From Fasciolopsis buskii (lineage: Eukaryota > Platyhelminthes > Trematoda > Plagiorchiida > Fasciolidae): 64,000 bases of DNA. The translations under genes and the position numbers were made by a program. The stretch covers positions 283,484-347,483 of the forward strand of contig LUCM01010456.1 of the NCBI GenBank assembly GCA_008360955.1. The letters run 5' to 3'. Positions within the stretch are counted from its first letter, which is position 1. The number at the start of each line of letters is the position of its first letter. The notes beneath the pieces were generated by a model. That model was not told where the DNA came from, searched no databases, and saw only the letters and a program-made list of their open reading frames with translations. This document shows positions 11,221 to 23,285 of this stretch, in pieces.

Positions 11221-13722
11221 CTGGCCTATCATCGTCATGCATAATTTGACTGTGGCATGATAAGAAGGACAGATGAAAACCCGTTTGATATTGGCGGCAA
11301 TCGCAGAAATTTTCCTACTTCTCTTTTCTTCCCCCCCCCCACGCCAATCGATTGCTGTCGTGTTAACGTGTTTTGTTTCAGCCTTTTGTTACTACGGAAG
11401 TGCTTTAAACACGCGAGTCGTCAGGGGATTTGTGAAATCGCTCTTTTCATCTCCTCCTTAACTTCAGTAACTGCATGGAGATGGGGCTAGTTGAGACGAA
11501 CAGGATACTAAATGGCAGTCTACGTGAAGAGTCGGGGGCATCGTCATCCATCAAGGATTCAAAGAAGAATCAAGATGACGCATATGTAAGAAGCTTTGAA
11601 TAAGATCGAGATCATCATGCATCGAACAGGCCGTGATCACCACTGCCTTTCAGTCTGAAGGCGGCGGATTCGAGTTATCCCGCCGCCGGTCAACTTTCCG
11701 CGATTGGAGCCCTCTGTTCTAAAAACGGATTACAGTTTTATTGCATTAATGAAGCCGGTAGGAAGACAAACGATAAAGGATTACGATACAAACCTACAAA
11801 GATTAATTCAGATTTGTTTTTTTTTGTCTGAATGAATGGAGAGCAACCGGGAGCACATCTTGAGTCTTAAAAGAGACAAAAACTGGTCACTCGTTGAGAC
11901 GGGCGAGTGTGCTTTCAGGTTAAACCATTCGAGATAATTGACTGTTTTTGCTGGTGTTAGAAACGCAGAGTTCTTACACATCGAATACAATCACTGGTAG
12001 AGTCAATGCATCCTTGAAACCACCTAGAATAACGTAGATTTTTCTCAAGAAGTTTCAAGATAAATCTCAAAATGAAATCGAAAAGTTGAGGTTTTGTGTT
12101 GCGAGCCAATAGTTGTTATTTTCAGGCTGGTTATAATGATACACCTATGACGATAAAAAAACTTGGACTGAACCTGAGACAGCGGTAGTCTGTCCAATTT
12201 GGGGAGTAATTATACGCAATTCCGGAATTCGTAGACCGGAAGAAGTTCATGTAAGCTCCTATAAGATTTCCAATTTTCTTGTTGGAAACGTTTCACTCCC
12301 GGTGTAGTTTGAATTAATCGAATAACATAATTGATTCCGTAACATCCGGGTTCCGCTGCTGTTCTTGTGTGCAGACTACACAAATATGGACAGGAATCGG
12401 TGATTGAAGCTTGAGGAATAAGCTCGGCAAGGAACAGATGTCGGTGCCAAACAAAGCCGGAAGGGAGTCTTGGCCAGACAGCTGCATCTAAATGCTACCG
12501 GCCAGTTAGCAGGGGTGCTTCGCCTGAGCACAACAGACGATTTTTAAGGTATAGTAAAATACGATAACTTTGGGCGATTGTAAGACAGAACAGTGGACCC
12601 AAAGGAACCAAATTTCAACAGGGGAACAACGTGGTGTTGATGTCAGAATTGTAGCAAAGCTCGCCAATGGGTACCTGCCATGTTTCCCTAATCCCAGAAA
12701 GCCATGATCGGATCGGACGAAACCAAAGCTGATTTCCGGGAAGAAAGCACCACACCTGATGTCCTTTGTCATTAACTCCGTTTGTCTCAAAGCTGTCAGG
12801 GTGTGCAGTTTGTGCTTGTAAGTGTAATGTATTCTGATTCGGCTTATTCGTTACTCTGCGGCGACATCGCATCGGTCGCGTCGATCGATAATCCAAATGA
12901 AACCGCTACATGAGCAAGTCAATGGCTCGACCAAAGTGGTCAGTGGAATAATAGGCCAGTGAGTGTTGGTCATTGAAGATCAACATAAGCAATTCCATTT
13001 TGATTAATTAACGAACTTTTTGTCTGCTCGACTTGGTTTTTTCGCTAGTTAGTAGTAACTGGAGAGATCGACCGAAAGTCAGAATCGATCGAAGAGCTCT
13101 GGGGCGAAAAAGAGCAGATAGTTCCTTCCCGTTTTTTTCTTCAAAAAACGGGCTGGTAAGCAATTTTCGATTTTATCGCGAAATCTCCCTTGTACACTTT
13201 CAAAATTCCTTAGGGGAACTTGGTTGCAAATTTGAGTGATTTTAATTCATAAATCCTCATAGAAATGAGAACCGTTCCTCAAGTCATATAGCATAGTAAA
13301 ATTCTTCTTTCGACCATCTCAGAAGGCGATCCGGCCGTCGGCAACCATTTTCTACTAAGTTTGAAGTTGATTTTATCCCGTTTTACTGCATGTGATTAGA
13401 AATATTTGATATTGTCAAGTTGATTAGTGGGTAGGGGGAACCCGCAAGTCGTACGGTTGCTGTAGAAGTCTGACCCGGCAACAGAAACTGGAGGTGGAGT
13501 ATTCTAATATCCGTTTGGAAGGCAATTCGTTTGGCACCTCACTGTACGTGGGACCTTGCTTGACTAGGTTATTCGTCCTGGTTGCGCAGTAATCGAAGAG
13601 GGCATTTGGACGATTGAACTAATTTGCCTCCCGTTTACGCATGAAGTGGAATAGGAAACCAACATTATGCGAAGCAAATATTGTACAAAGTTTTCACCTA
13701 GCTCGCTTGCCGTTGCCTTTGG

Positions 13723-14004
13723 CTAAATTTTCAGGGTTTCGGCTATTGCTGTTTGGTAACCTTGGCTGGTGTCTTTCGAAATTGTTTTTTTTTGAAGCTT
13801 GGCGTATGGACCGATAATCTCTGAGTGTAAACTGGGATCCACTTGTGAAACAAATAAAGGCAGGCGTGGGGATAAGACAGAATGACATGTGTATAACATC
13901 AGCAATATAAACGCTAATCCAACTGAACCCACGGCTTCAAGAATTTTGTTCAAACTTGCCCGTCTACAAGTGCAAACACAGACAGGTTCGAGAAATACTT
14001 TCAT
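13723..14004 (-). other. 93-codon ATG frame with one hydrophobic segment
   Basis: The frame opens at a true ATG (14002-14004), preceded directly by an in-frame TAA, so the start is defined if the frame is real. A cysteine-containing N-terminus is followed by a hydrophobic stretch (VGSVGLAFILLMLYTC, about residues 26-41), then a hydrophilic C-terminus ending AIAETLKI. This would be a small single-span membrane protein. No homologue is recognised and no promoter or poly(A) signal is clear. Chance remains a real alternative. Confidence 0.2.
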
Positions 14005-14517
14005 TTAGGCCAAAGGCAGTAGCCAGTATGTTCCCACTACCATTAGGTCTGTCTGAGAAAAAACGGGTTCACTCTAAATTGCAGGTTTGTGCAACGGGCA
14101 ATGATTGATGTTGTTTGATGATGGGATTAGAACTGTCTTCTCCGAAGTCAAACTGAATGGGAAGAACAATTTTCACGACACCCGTCGTTGCCTAGTTAGC
14201 CGTCCAGTTTGTTCTGAGAAGTTGGACAAGAACCTCATTTGCTAGTCATTGTCGGCAGAGGTAACTCGAAACTTCTCTAGTTAATTTACTGAACGCGTCA
14301 GTTTTCACATTCCGAACAATAAAATTCTCAATAAATCTATCACTTGTTTGAAAACTGCAGAACTCATAACACATTTGTTGGGATAAATAAGAGTAATAAT
14401 TAGCCGCCTCGGTAAATTTCAAGTCTAGATTGATTCTAGGAGCTTAAGAAAATACTAATGTACCACCTTGACAGAAAACTGGACCTTGTTATGTCAACCA
14501 TCCAGGGAAACGCGTTA

Positions 14518-14535
14518 TGTGTGTGTGTGTGTGTG
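14518..14535. repeat. (GT)n microsatellite
   Basis: About nine GT units, directly followed by GCATGACATAACA. Confidence 0.85.
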
Positions 14536-16720
14536 CATGACATAACAGAGACGAACTGCGAATTTGTCATACACGTAGCAGTTGGCTCGTTGAATTGTAA
14601 CGCATAATTTCAGTTTGTACAACATCTGAATGACTGCTTTTTACCCTCCGATTTATCTGTCTCTAAATTATGCTATCTAACAAACTGAACATCAAATACA
14701 CACACAGGCACACACACACGCACAAACACGATAAAAACAGCCCAGCCTCATCTAGTGGATGTAGCAGGTTACATTCGGTTGGCTGTTAAACCATCACTAA
14801 GTCCCTGTCTAACGCAAAGAGAAAGATAGCTGCTTCCGAAAGGCGCCTGTTTACTAGCCAAAGCAACTGGTGCCATGAGGGACATAGTTCTAAGGTAGCC
14901 AACTTTTCACGATATCTCCATCGGTTCCCAGTGGGGAGGAACCATTTTTTTGACTGTTTATACACGATCATAGGACATGCGTTTGACATGATGAATTCCA
15001 ACTGTTTATGATTACCAAATCTGCCACAAGGAAAAGTGAAATTTGGTTGTCAACTAATTGTAACTTCACGTCAGGCCTACAGATCCCGCCTAAACATTCG
15101 TTCAATCTACCAAGCTTTGTTTTCCCTTTCAGTTCTGGAATGAAATCCAAATTGTCCGACCGCTTTGCACGAAAAGCTTTCTCAATTCATGGTCTAGGCA
15201 AACTCATATTATGGGATAATGTCCGCGCTAGTAGCCAGTATACACTTTTTCTGAGATCAGTGACTAATCTGTGGACATATTCTTTCAAGGCGATGGAGCC
15301 AGCCACAAATTTCTTTTCATTCGAACTGCATCACTCTTCAGTGAAATCATGAGCAACATGCAACTCTACCCTGAACCCAGTGGAGAAATTCCAGGAAATT
15401 CTGCTATCGCGAATTCTGAGATGTACCACCCATGTTGTGACAACTCAGTTTAGGACTTTTCTCAAGTGAGAGTAAAAATAATATGGCATAACTTAAGCCC
15501 AGAGGCCGGATCATTCACAACATGACCATGACTAGTTGACTAGAATATAAATCACGAAATCAAAAACTCCCGCCTTGCCAAAGTTACGCATTTGTCATCG
15601 TAAGTCGACTCCAAAACGGAATTTCTCGATGAAATTCTAATTCGAAGTCGATCTTCCTGCTATCACTCTTGAGGCACTCGCAAGTACCCGAATTACGAAG
15701 ATCTGAATGAGAAGTTCGAGAATTTTGCCTCGGCTGTAAGTGCTGTGCCAGAGAGGAAGACGAACAACTGCTATCCCTCGCTGCAGGGAATCCCGTTAGA
15801 GTGAATACGATGCGCAACCCTTTGTTCGAAATTTCACTACTTCCTTCAAGGCCCAAACAGGTCTGACTATCAGCAAACAAAACTGAAGCCAATTGGCTTG
15901 TTCAAGACCGCTTATTCGATCACTCGTCATTCGAATACTATTCTCTTTTGGAACACGTTTATAGAGTAGAATTGGGCTGCCACTGTAGTTTTAGCACGCC
16001 CCATGTGTGAAGCAACTGTATTCTGCCGAAATTGAATTGCTTCCTAGCGACCATCTTGTGAATTTCCTGGTCAGATTTTCGGCGGATATGGAATAGTTCA
16101 CATTGTGACGCTTCGATATGAACATCGGGCGTGAACCATTTCATCACTTCGTAGCCTTCAACCGGTTGCAGCATGTTGCTTGATAGACAACCCAGAATCC
16201 GACTGTTCATTCCGAACCCAACGCGATTTCCACCGTGAACGACATCATGAGGGAAGAAACTACGTTAAAACCTATTCCTCCAAACCTCTCGCTTAATAAC
16301 TGTCCTCATGATTGTTTGTATTCACGTTAAAAATTGCACGTGGATTAAGCTGTTAGTTCTTGGAACCGATTGGAGTGACTTGGACCGGAAATCGATCATC
16401 ACATTGTGTGGTATCGGATAAGAAAGTAAAAAAAATGATAAATTTCGGTACGAAATTTCGCCACCTACACAGATTCCTTTTCATGGACATGTTTGATTTC
16501 CGAATTGTGATCAGCCAGAAGCTGTTATAGATTTCTCAGGCTGCAGTAGGTAGAGGAATAAGAAGAAAAAACATGTTGGAACAGTGACTTGATTTTGACT
16601 GCACATTTCCATTCATTACACGCTAACCACCAACAATTGGATTGAATGCAAAATAGTCCGACCGACAAGCAGTGATGCTTATTCCCACCTCATTAACAAT
16701 GTACGTTTGCCAAACAACTT

Positions 16721-16721
<1 letters not shown>

Positions 16722-16762
<41 letters not shown>
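16722..16762. repeat. (CA)n microsatellite
   Basis: About 20 uninterrupted CA units. Open frames across it on either strand are low-complexity artefacts. Confidence 0.95.
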
Positions 16763-16765
<3 letters not shown>

Positions 16766-17058
16766 ATAGGTAGCAGAAGAGAGCGAGTGAATGAGGGAGG
16801 ATGTGCGAGAAACAAAGGAGAACGAAAAAGTTTGCCGAAACCGTAGAGAAGCACAAAAACAAAACGACAAAAGTGTGACAGGGTTAATAAATTTACGCAT
16901 CAATCGTCGGACGTCGTGTTACAACACGTTCGTTCAAGCTGTTTGTCCCCTCGAAAAAGCACGTACACGCACAAGTAAACACACAAAAATAGGGACAATT
17001 AATTCAACGCCAGGTGATGAGAAAACAGCAAAACTGTGCATACAACCGTACAAACAAA

Positions 17059-17087
17059 CACGCACACACATACACACACACACACAC
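17059..17087. repeat. Imperfect (CA)n microsatellite
   Basis: CA repeat interrupted by CG and TA steps, part of a CA-rich tract that continues as scattered ACACA motifs to about 17270. Confidence 0.85.
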
Positions 17088-19560
17088 GTATGTTCAAGCA
17101 TCACACTGTAAAAACAAGGCGTAACATTGACAGTACTCATTATCATTATGAACAAGAATACCAGGATGGCCACATCAAAATTAAACCACCATGAGTTGAA
17201 TTGGTAACCACCTGCATACAAACACACACGAGTACAAGTTCATGTAGACATAGACACCCATACACAAAGGCTTCTTCGCACGTGCCCACTCATTGCAGAC
17301 AATTATGGCGTTCACAACTGTTCTCATTAGTTGTTCGTCCTATATACCACAAACAAAGGTTGATCACAGTAATTGGTTGACTTAAAACGGCCACATCTGT
17401 GGTCTCATTCACTTAATTGCACCGGAAAAATTGTGCCCGTATACTAGGATTCCAAGAGAGGTGCATTCTGAGTGTTTCATTTTTTTTCTTCATTGGTAAC
17501 CTTAGCGGGAAAAGGAGTGGCAATGGAATCTGCCCAGGGTAACTTACTCATCGACACATTAGTCACCAAGCCAGAAAATGGTGCACTCTAGAACACCGCA
17601 GAAGAGTTACCCATTTGGGGTAGACGAGCAGATGAAACTTTGCTCTCCATGAGCAAACGCACGAACCAGGGAACTTCGAACAAAAGGTGCAAACAGAAGT
17701 ACAACAGACTTAGTTTCATATCTCGTAAAACAATGGGGGATTCATTTCAATTCTCGCACATAAACCGCATCAGAGCAACAAACGACAGCCTATACATGCG
17801 GCCAATCGAAGGCTAAGATGGGCAAACCGATGATTCAGTTTACTTGCTTCGTCCTCGTCAAACTTTGTAAGTGACAAGCTCGGTCGTCAGCATCTTGTAC
17901 GAGAAACACCGTTGTGAGAAAACCGGTGGAGGGAGAGTTAGGCCATGACAGGATAACCTTAGTGAACAGTAGTTGTACAAAATGCATCGATTGAAAGAAA
18001 TACCAGAAATACCGAAGAAAACAATAGTAACGACGACTAAGAAGAAAGACCCTCTTCAACGGAGGCAATAAGTATGAACTACTAACTCGGCCCATAAAAA
18101 ACGCTATCTCAGGCTTCTGCTTCACTGTTGCACCGCGTACAGCTTTTACTAACCGATCAACATCTTTCGTGAATCTTGAAGGCAATATAATTTCACATCT
18201 ACGCTAACATATTCATTTTTTGTTCATTTTCGACAAACTCTTCGGGCAGCTGGCGAAAAGAATCTTAGAGCACCAGTGGTTCCAGCTGAAGCTAGGAGTT
18301 AGAAATTCGCATTGAGTGGAAAGGTTGCTCATCTCAGAGACACAGGACATCAAGTCAATAATGATGCCTTCAAGGAGATCTACAAAAACCTGGAGAATCT
18401 GCCAAAAAGTGTCAGTCAATCTCGTCTGGTATTGGCAGAATCGTTGACAATCAGCTTGCTAAAATCTAAGTGTTGTCCATAGAAACGTTACGTTAAGTCA
18501 TTTCAGCTCCCTCGGGTCACAATTCAAAAATCCGATTTACCATGACGATTCATACGTGATAGGAAGCAATTAACGCATCCCAAGTGCACAGTCCACACAC
18601 CCCGCATTCCGAACAGCATCCCACCTATTACTATGATTGACCAGTTACATTTCGGTGTCGTTAAAATCATTCGTAACATGTATACTCCACTACGGATATG
18701 CTATATTCATCATAGAGTGAGGGTACTGAAAAGAGCTCGTTAGCTGTTCTGTCCCGTCCGATATGACGATACAAAATTAGTCAAAGAGTATTACTGGAAC
18801 CTTTGATTTGTGTTAATCGGTTTCTTGAAGTTTACCCTAGTGGATGCCAGTTAAACACTTATCCTCAAGTGGAATTCCAGAGCGCTTTTCGGTGAGGCCT
18901 CGTATCTCGGCTACTGGAGTACACACGGTGTCAGCTTGTGGATAGCTTCTATGACAGGGTTCAAATCCAGTAAAGGTGGAAAGCTTATACAGTTCAATCA
19001 ATTCTTCATGTCGAAACCTGCCAGTTTGAATTTTCTATACCCTGTGGCTATACTAAAATAGATCGCCCAAGATGCTCCAAAAAGACCGTCACAAAAGTAC
19101 CCTTTATCGAGCTAAATCAATACTATTTCCGGTTTTTCGCAAAAGAAAACAAAGTTTAATAATGATGTAAAAAAGCGTACTTTCTCGTGTCTCAGTTTGC
19201 CAGGCCTGAGGGAATACCAATATCAGTTTGATAAAGAGACAAGAAATGACAATGTGCTCTGCTATTTAAGTCCGCTTACCGCTCCATACCTCATACTCTT
19301 ATTGCAAATATTGACGAATACCAGACTGAAGTAAAAAATCAAATAACTGCTCGTCTATTAATTTCCTCGTTTCCCGTCAAACAGTCAGGCCGCCAGGCCA
19401 TCTGTTTCTACTCCCCGAATGCACTTGAACGGCCGGAAGTACAAGATTTTTGGTACGTGACAGTCTGTCAGTTGTTTCGTGTCAACGCAGCAAGTCTATA
19501 ATTAAACTAAATGTGGAATGCTTCCTCGTGCCTCACATAAGTATATAACTCTTCATTAGA
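17088..19560. other. Gene-free stretch
   Basis: No recognised gene. The minus frames 17835-18185 and 18213-18419 have no motif. A weak tRNA-like head near 18898-18975 is listed separately. Confidence 0.45.
18898..18975 (+). repeat. Weak tRNA-like (SINE head) fragment
   Basis: GGTTCAAATCC at 18958-18968 is a near-perfect pol III box B. TCGGCTACTGG at 18907-18917 is a fair box A about 51 bases upstream. No hammerhead-like tail was seen downstream. Confidence 0.35.
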
Positions 19561-19564
19561 GACC

Positions 19565-19700
19565 AAGGAAATGTCCAGCATTGTATACCGCTGTTTCATC
19601 TGATTTGGCAGGACGTGCCAGAAATGTGAAACCACCAGAATTTGACTAGGGCTAGAACCCAGACCCAGTAGCCATTGGATTATCAGGTCTGCTTCTCTCT
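19565..19700 (-). repeat. tRNA-derived SINE with hammerhead-like tail
   Basis: On the minus strand a shortened tRNA-like head (box-A-like AATCCAATGGC, box-B-like GGTTCTAGCC at 19650-19659) is followed by CTGGCACGTCCTGCC, AAATCA, then GATGAAACAGCGGT and AATGCTGGACATTTCC. GAAAC lies at 19593-19597. The same order occurs at 36.5 kb and 47.3 kb. The layout matches Sm-alpha-type repeats of schistosomes, where a pol III head precedes a hammerhead (CUGANGA, stem II, GAAA). Here the CUGANGA box has decayed to CTGGCAC and stem II is imperfect, so self-cleavage is unlikely. The anticodon arm also looks deleted. Confidence 0.55.
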
Positions 19701-20009
19701 GTTTTATCTAACCTTAGCACAGTACGTTACAATCTACTTATTGTTCATTTGATTCGGCACCCCAAAGACTACGGCGTACCAAATGATCCTGTTCTCAGGA
19801 AGGGCAACTTCTCCGTCGAAAGAGAGAACATTATGAGAATTACAAAAACTCCAACGCTGGCTGTTTATTACGTCTTTGCTTACCACAGAAAAGCTGTCCT
19901 CACTAGAGAGCCGATCAAATGGTGTCTATTCATCTGTTACCTGTAAAATGCAGTGATAGGCGAAATCCCTACGTCTCATATTGTTAATGTATGGTAAATC
20001 TCTGACAGC

Positions 20010-20095
20010 CCGCTCGAATCCCCTAACGACCGCGACTTTCAACTCACGATAATTCGGCCCGAGTTCGAGTCACATTAGGGAAACAGCGGGCTTCA
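20010..20095 (+). repeat. Truncated tRNA-derived SINE
   Basis: A tRNA-like head with box B GAGTTCGAGTCAC is followed at once by ATTAGGGAAACAGCGGGC, the 3' half of the hammerhead-like tail seen in the other copies. CCCCTAA and ATTAGGG flank the head and could pair as an acceptor-like stem. The segment between box B and the GAAAC box is missing, so this copy seems internally deleted. Confidence 0.4.
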
Positions 20096-21090
20096 AATAC
20101 CCGAGTTCCGTATGCGGTCCCTTGGATTAGCAGTATAGAATGGCGGTGGTAAATATAGCATTAGCACGTTGAGTACTGAATAGCTTTGTACTTCATAACA
20201 CGTTTTATACCTGCGCCACCACAATCCGCTAAATCTTGTCGCTCTAGCAATAACCCGGAATCAAACGTCCACTTAGAAGCCTGCATCGTAACTTGACAAC
20301 TGCTCTAGTAGGTGAAAAATAGATGAGTTCCATTTGATCACTGTTTGTAAAAAAAAACAAATCAGAACAACAAGTAGCACTTTAGCCTAATTACTAAACT
20401 CGTCTGTTTCGTTCCTTCATCTAATAAGAGTAACCTATCTGTTCCAATCGACCGAGAACTCAATAAAGAGGATCTTCGGGCCTTTAATCAGTTGGACTTT
20501 ATTAATACAAAGAGAACTATTTATACGATAAACTGGTAAACCCCAGGTAGCATTCCTTCGGTTGTATCGAATCTGATTCGATTTTGGACCGGGATCGTAT
20601 GAATCCAACCAAACATCATTTGCCGACATTCATGGCTGAAGTTGGCCATTGGTGCCGCAAACTCATTGCTGATAATCCGACCGGCACCGGCTTGTTATCC
20701 GCTGTCTTGAATTCAATGAATACATTGTCTCTCGGTCACATCTAATGAGCTATCCAGTGACCTTATGTTGGGAACCCACCTGAGCTGTCCGAGAAGGGTC
20801 AGAGGACGTCAAGCCAAGTGAATTTAGCTGAAAGATGGAGCAAATTTCTAATCATCCACTGTATTCACAGTACTGGTAAATGTTGACCAGCTATCAGCCA
20901 GCTTATATCGTTTTGTATCGTATCAGCAGCACGACATATGGTGCGCTGAGTCTTGGTGTCACAAATGAGCATTTCCTTATTGCATATTCACGAATCAGTA
21001 AGTATTAGGGGTAAGAAAAACATGCATTTGCATCCATCTAACGTACCCAAAGGCCGTACTTCTGTTGCCAGTTTTTATTGTTACTTTCAT
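20096..21090. other. Gene-free stretch
   Basis: Diverged non-coding DNA. No frame of note and no splice-bounded exon was seen. Confidence 0.5.
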
Positions 21091-21162
21091 GCAGCATGAG
21101 TTCAACTGAAGGATTGTATCGTATGATCTCAAATGCCGGAAATAGCGACACGGAGCCTAGAC
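21091..21162 (+). repeat. Two-copy repeat, copy 1
   Basis: ATGAGTTCAACTGAAGGATT and the following GTATCGTATGATCTCAAA, then GCCGG and AATAGCGACACGG, parallel the segment at 46,028-46,090 in order and spacing with scattered differences. Both are on the plus strand. This is probably a piece of an old interspersed element. Full boundaries could not be set by eye. Confidence 0.45.
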
Positions 21163-21959
21163 AACCACGACCGTGACAATTGGACCAAATGAGAATAAAA
21201 TAACGTTAAACGGTAGAGGATAACAGATCAGCATACAACATCAAAATGACATGTGACTGGAGAGTCCAAGCCTCAGTTCCCTGTTTGACTAGTACAAATA
21301 GGGTTGGAGAGAAAAAGGTTTACGGGATGCCCATCTCCGGTTAAATAATATCGATATGCAAAATTGAATGTCGTCGATTTGATTATTCCAACTGGCGATC
21401 ATTTTCTTAACTTGCAAACTTCAGCCGGTTGTAACACATGACCAAATGATGTAAGGAGTCTATCGAAACACATCTTTAAACACAAGGTAGATTTTATTGT
21501 ACGTAAAAATATCAATCAGCGAATACGAGAAAGACTTTAACATATACTGTACCAGAATCGGGGTCATTAGATAGACTGGCTAAATACTCTTCCGAAAGCT
21601 AGCACCCTTCAACTTCCAATGCTTGTCGATGTGTTGCAATCTAATTTGACATTTTCCGGTAAACACAAACAGACATGCAGCAAAAATTGAGGTCGAAATA
21701 AAATATGACTTCATTTGTCCAATCTCCAATTCAATTGGAAAGAAGTATGTCCCGGACAAAGATGTTGTCCGGGGACGCAAAACCGAATGTCCTCGCTGTT
21801 TTCCAATTCGACGAAAGAAAATTTTCAATTTTATCCGCCAACCCAACACATTTTTGTTCAGTAGTGCCGAATTTTTGTACACGGCAACGTCAAGACAAAT
21901 TCGGTTTCATTGAACACCTAGAAAAAGGATGAATAATTACCTCGTGGTTTTTGTACCTT
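21163..21959. other. Gene-free stretch with overlapping frames
   Basis: A plus frame opening at ATG 21705 (75 codons) and a minus frame 21580-21882 overlap. Neither has a known motif, and no exon is supported. Confidence 0.4.
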
Positions 21960-22022
21960 CGGTTCGTTCGTTCGTTCGTTCGTCCGTTCGTTCGTTCGTT
22001 CACCTGGTTGGTTGGTTGGTTT
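21960..22022. repeat. (CGTT)n then (GGTT)n microsatellite
   Basis: About ten CGTT units with one CGTC variant (to about 22001) pass through CACCT into four GGTT units. The translated Val/Arg/Ser pattern over it is artefactual. Confidence 0.9.
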
Positions 22023-22410
22023 ACTTTGTTTTGTTTTGTACAATGCTCTTGTCGTCCCGTGCCTGAGTGTACACGTGTCTACACCATAATTTTGTGCTAC
22101 GTCAACTGGTTATACATGATTAATTTTATCTCATTCGGGAATTATGAGCGAACAAAGAAAAATGAGTTCTGTCAGTCGAAAGAACGATTGCTGAATAAAC
22201 GTTTCTGATAACAGATTCTGACGAGAAGAAACAAGAGTAAAAATTCACCTCCTTCGATCTCACATGTGGCTACCATAATCATGCAGGCAATACACCTAAT
22301 AGACAATCAGTTTTCTTGCAATCTACGTCCACGATTTTGCAGATGTTACTCAAATCATTGGTAAGTTCGCATGCTTATTTAATCTGTTCATCAGTCAGTT
22401 GCAGTTAGGG

Positions 22411-22492
22411 CGTTAATCAGTCAGTCAGTCAGTCAGCCAGTCAGTCAGCCAGTCAGCCAGTCTATCTGTCTGTCTGTCTGTCTGTCAGTTGA
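22411..22492. repeat. Compound (CAGT)n / (CTGT)n microsatellite
   Basis: TCAG/CCAG-type tetranucleotides over about 50 bases switch to five CTGT units. The neighbouring 22500-22600 segment still shows scattered TCA(G/A) units, suggesting a longer, decayed array. Confidence 0.85.
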
Positions 22493-23214
22493 CAATGCCA
22501 ATGAGTCATTTAAACACCACTCAGTCAGCCGTAGAACCGCCAAAGTCACTCACTCTTTCAAACACCAGAAGCAGTTAGTCAATCGTTCAATCAATGAATC
22601 ATAATACTACTTTCAATGTTGTTAGTTTAAGAGAACACTAAGGCGATCCTGTTCAACTTTTTCATCTGTTATGCTATTTTTTCCACTTCTATTTTATTAC
22701 CATTTGGCTCACGAGCGAGAGTCGCCCACCCTTTGACGGACAGTAAAATGTGAATTTTCTGCTTGGAACTATGTCGTCCGAAAGATACATATTCCGCTGT
22801 TTCACGAAAACACCTCAGTCCAAAAAACGGTTATAAATCCGCTAGGACACTGATAGGTTCAATCTAAGGGGCTGTCCATGCTCGTGCAAGTTCACACTTT
22901 CGTTCACGCTTTGAATTCGGAAATCCGACGATTCTGCGCTTTTTATCCCATTTCCCCAAATCATTTGATCGATCCAAACCCCCGAGTACAATACTGGGTG
23001 TGTCATACAGTGTCTCTATTTTGTAGTTCACAATACCTTCTAGTGATACGTCTGTAATGGATTTTGTGGGAACCAAAAAAACAAAATTCATTTTTGGCAC
23101 CATAATCTGGATTTTGTCGGTTGCTGTGTCAGCCTTCAGATCTTACATCACAAAATCACTTCCCCTAACGAATTCGTTTTGGTCCTGTTTCATATTATCT
23201 CACAGCCTTGTTTT
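22493..23214. other. Gene-free stretch
   Basis: A minus frame at 22864-23103 is charged but unbounded and unrecognised. Around 22790-22830 (minus), CTGAGGTG, TTTTC, GTGAAACAGCGG faintly resembles the SINE tail seen elsewhere, without a tRNA head. Confidence 0.35.
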
Positions 23215-23285
23215 TTTTTACTTTATTGTACTGCACTGTATTGTATTGCATCCTACTGTATTATATTGTATTGCTTTGCATGGTA
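23215..23285. repeat. Degenerate TGTAT/TTGCA pentamer array
   Basis: Repeated TATTGTA, TGTATTG and TGCAT units with frequent variants. A similar array occurs at 34355-34425. Confidence 0.7.

Larger units (their letters stand above)
11221..16721. other. Long gene-poor stretch
   Basis: No recognised gene. It contains a C10 run near 11330 and GT/CA tracts at 14518-14535 and about 14698-14730. A 93-codon ATG frame on the minus strand (13723-14004) is listed separately. Other frames near 12506-12896 (minus) and 15008-15352 (plus) have no motifs and no convincing splice bounds. Confidence 0.45.

Noticed and set aside
11625..11700. tRNA-like fragment with GGATTCGAGTTATCC
   Set aside because: The box B match needs an insertion and no box A was found at the right distance.
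22411..22492. CRISPR-like or regulatory tandem array
   Set aside because: The units are four bases long without spacers, so it is an ordinary compound microsatellite.
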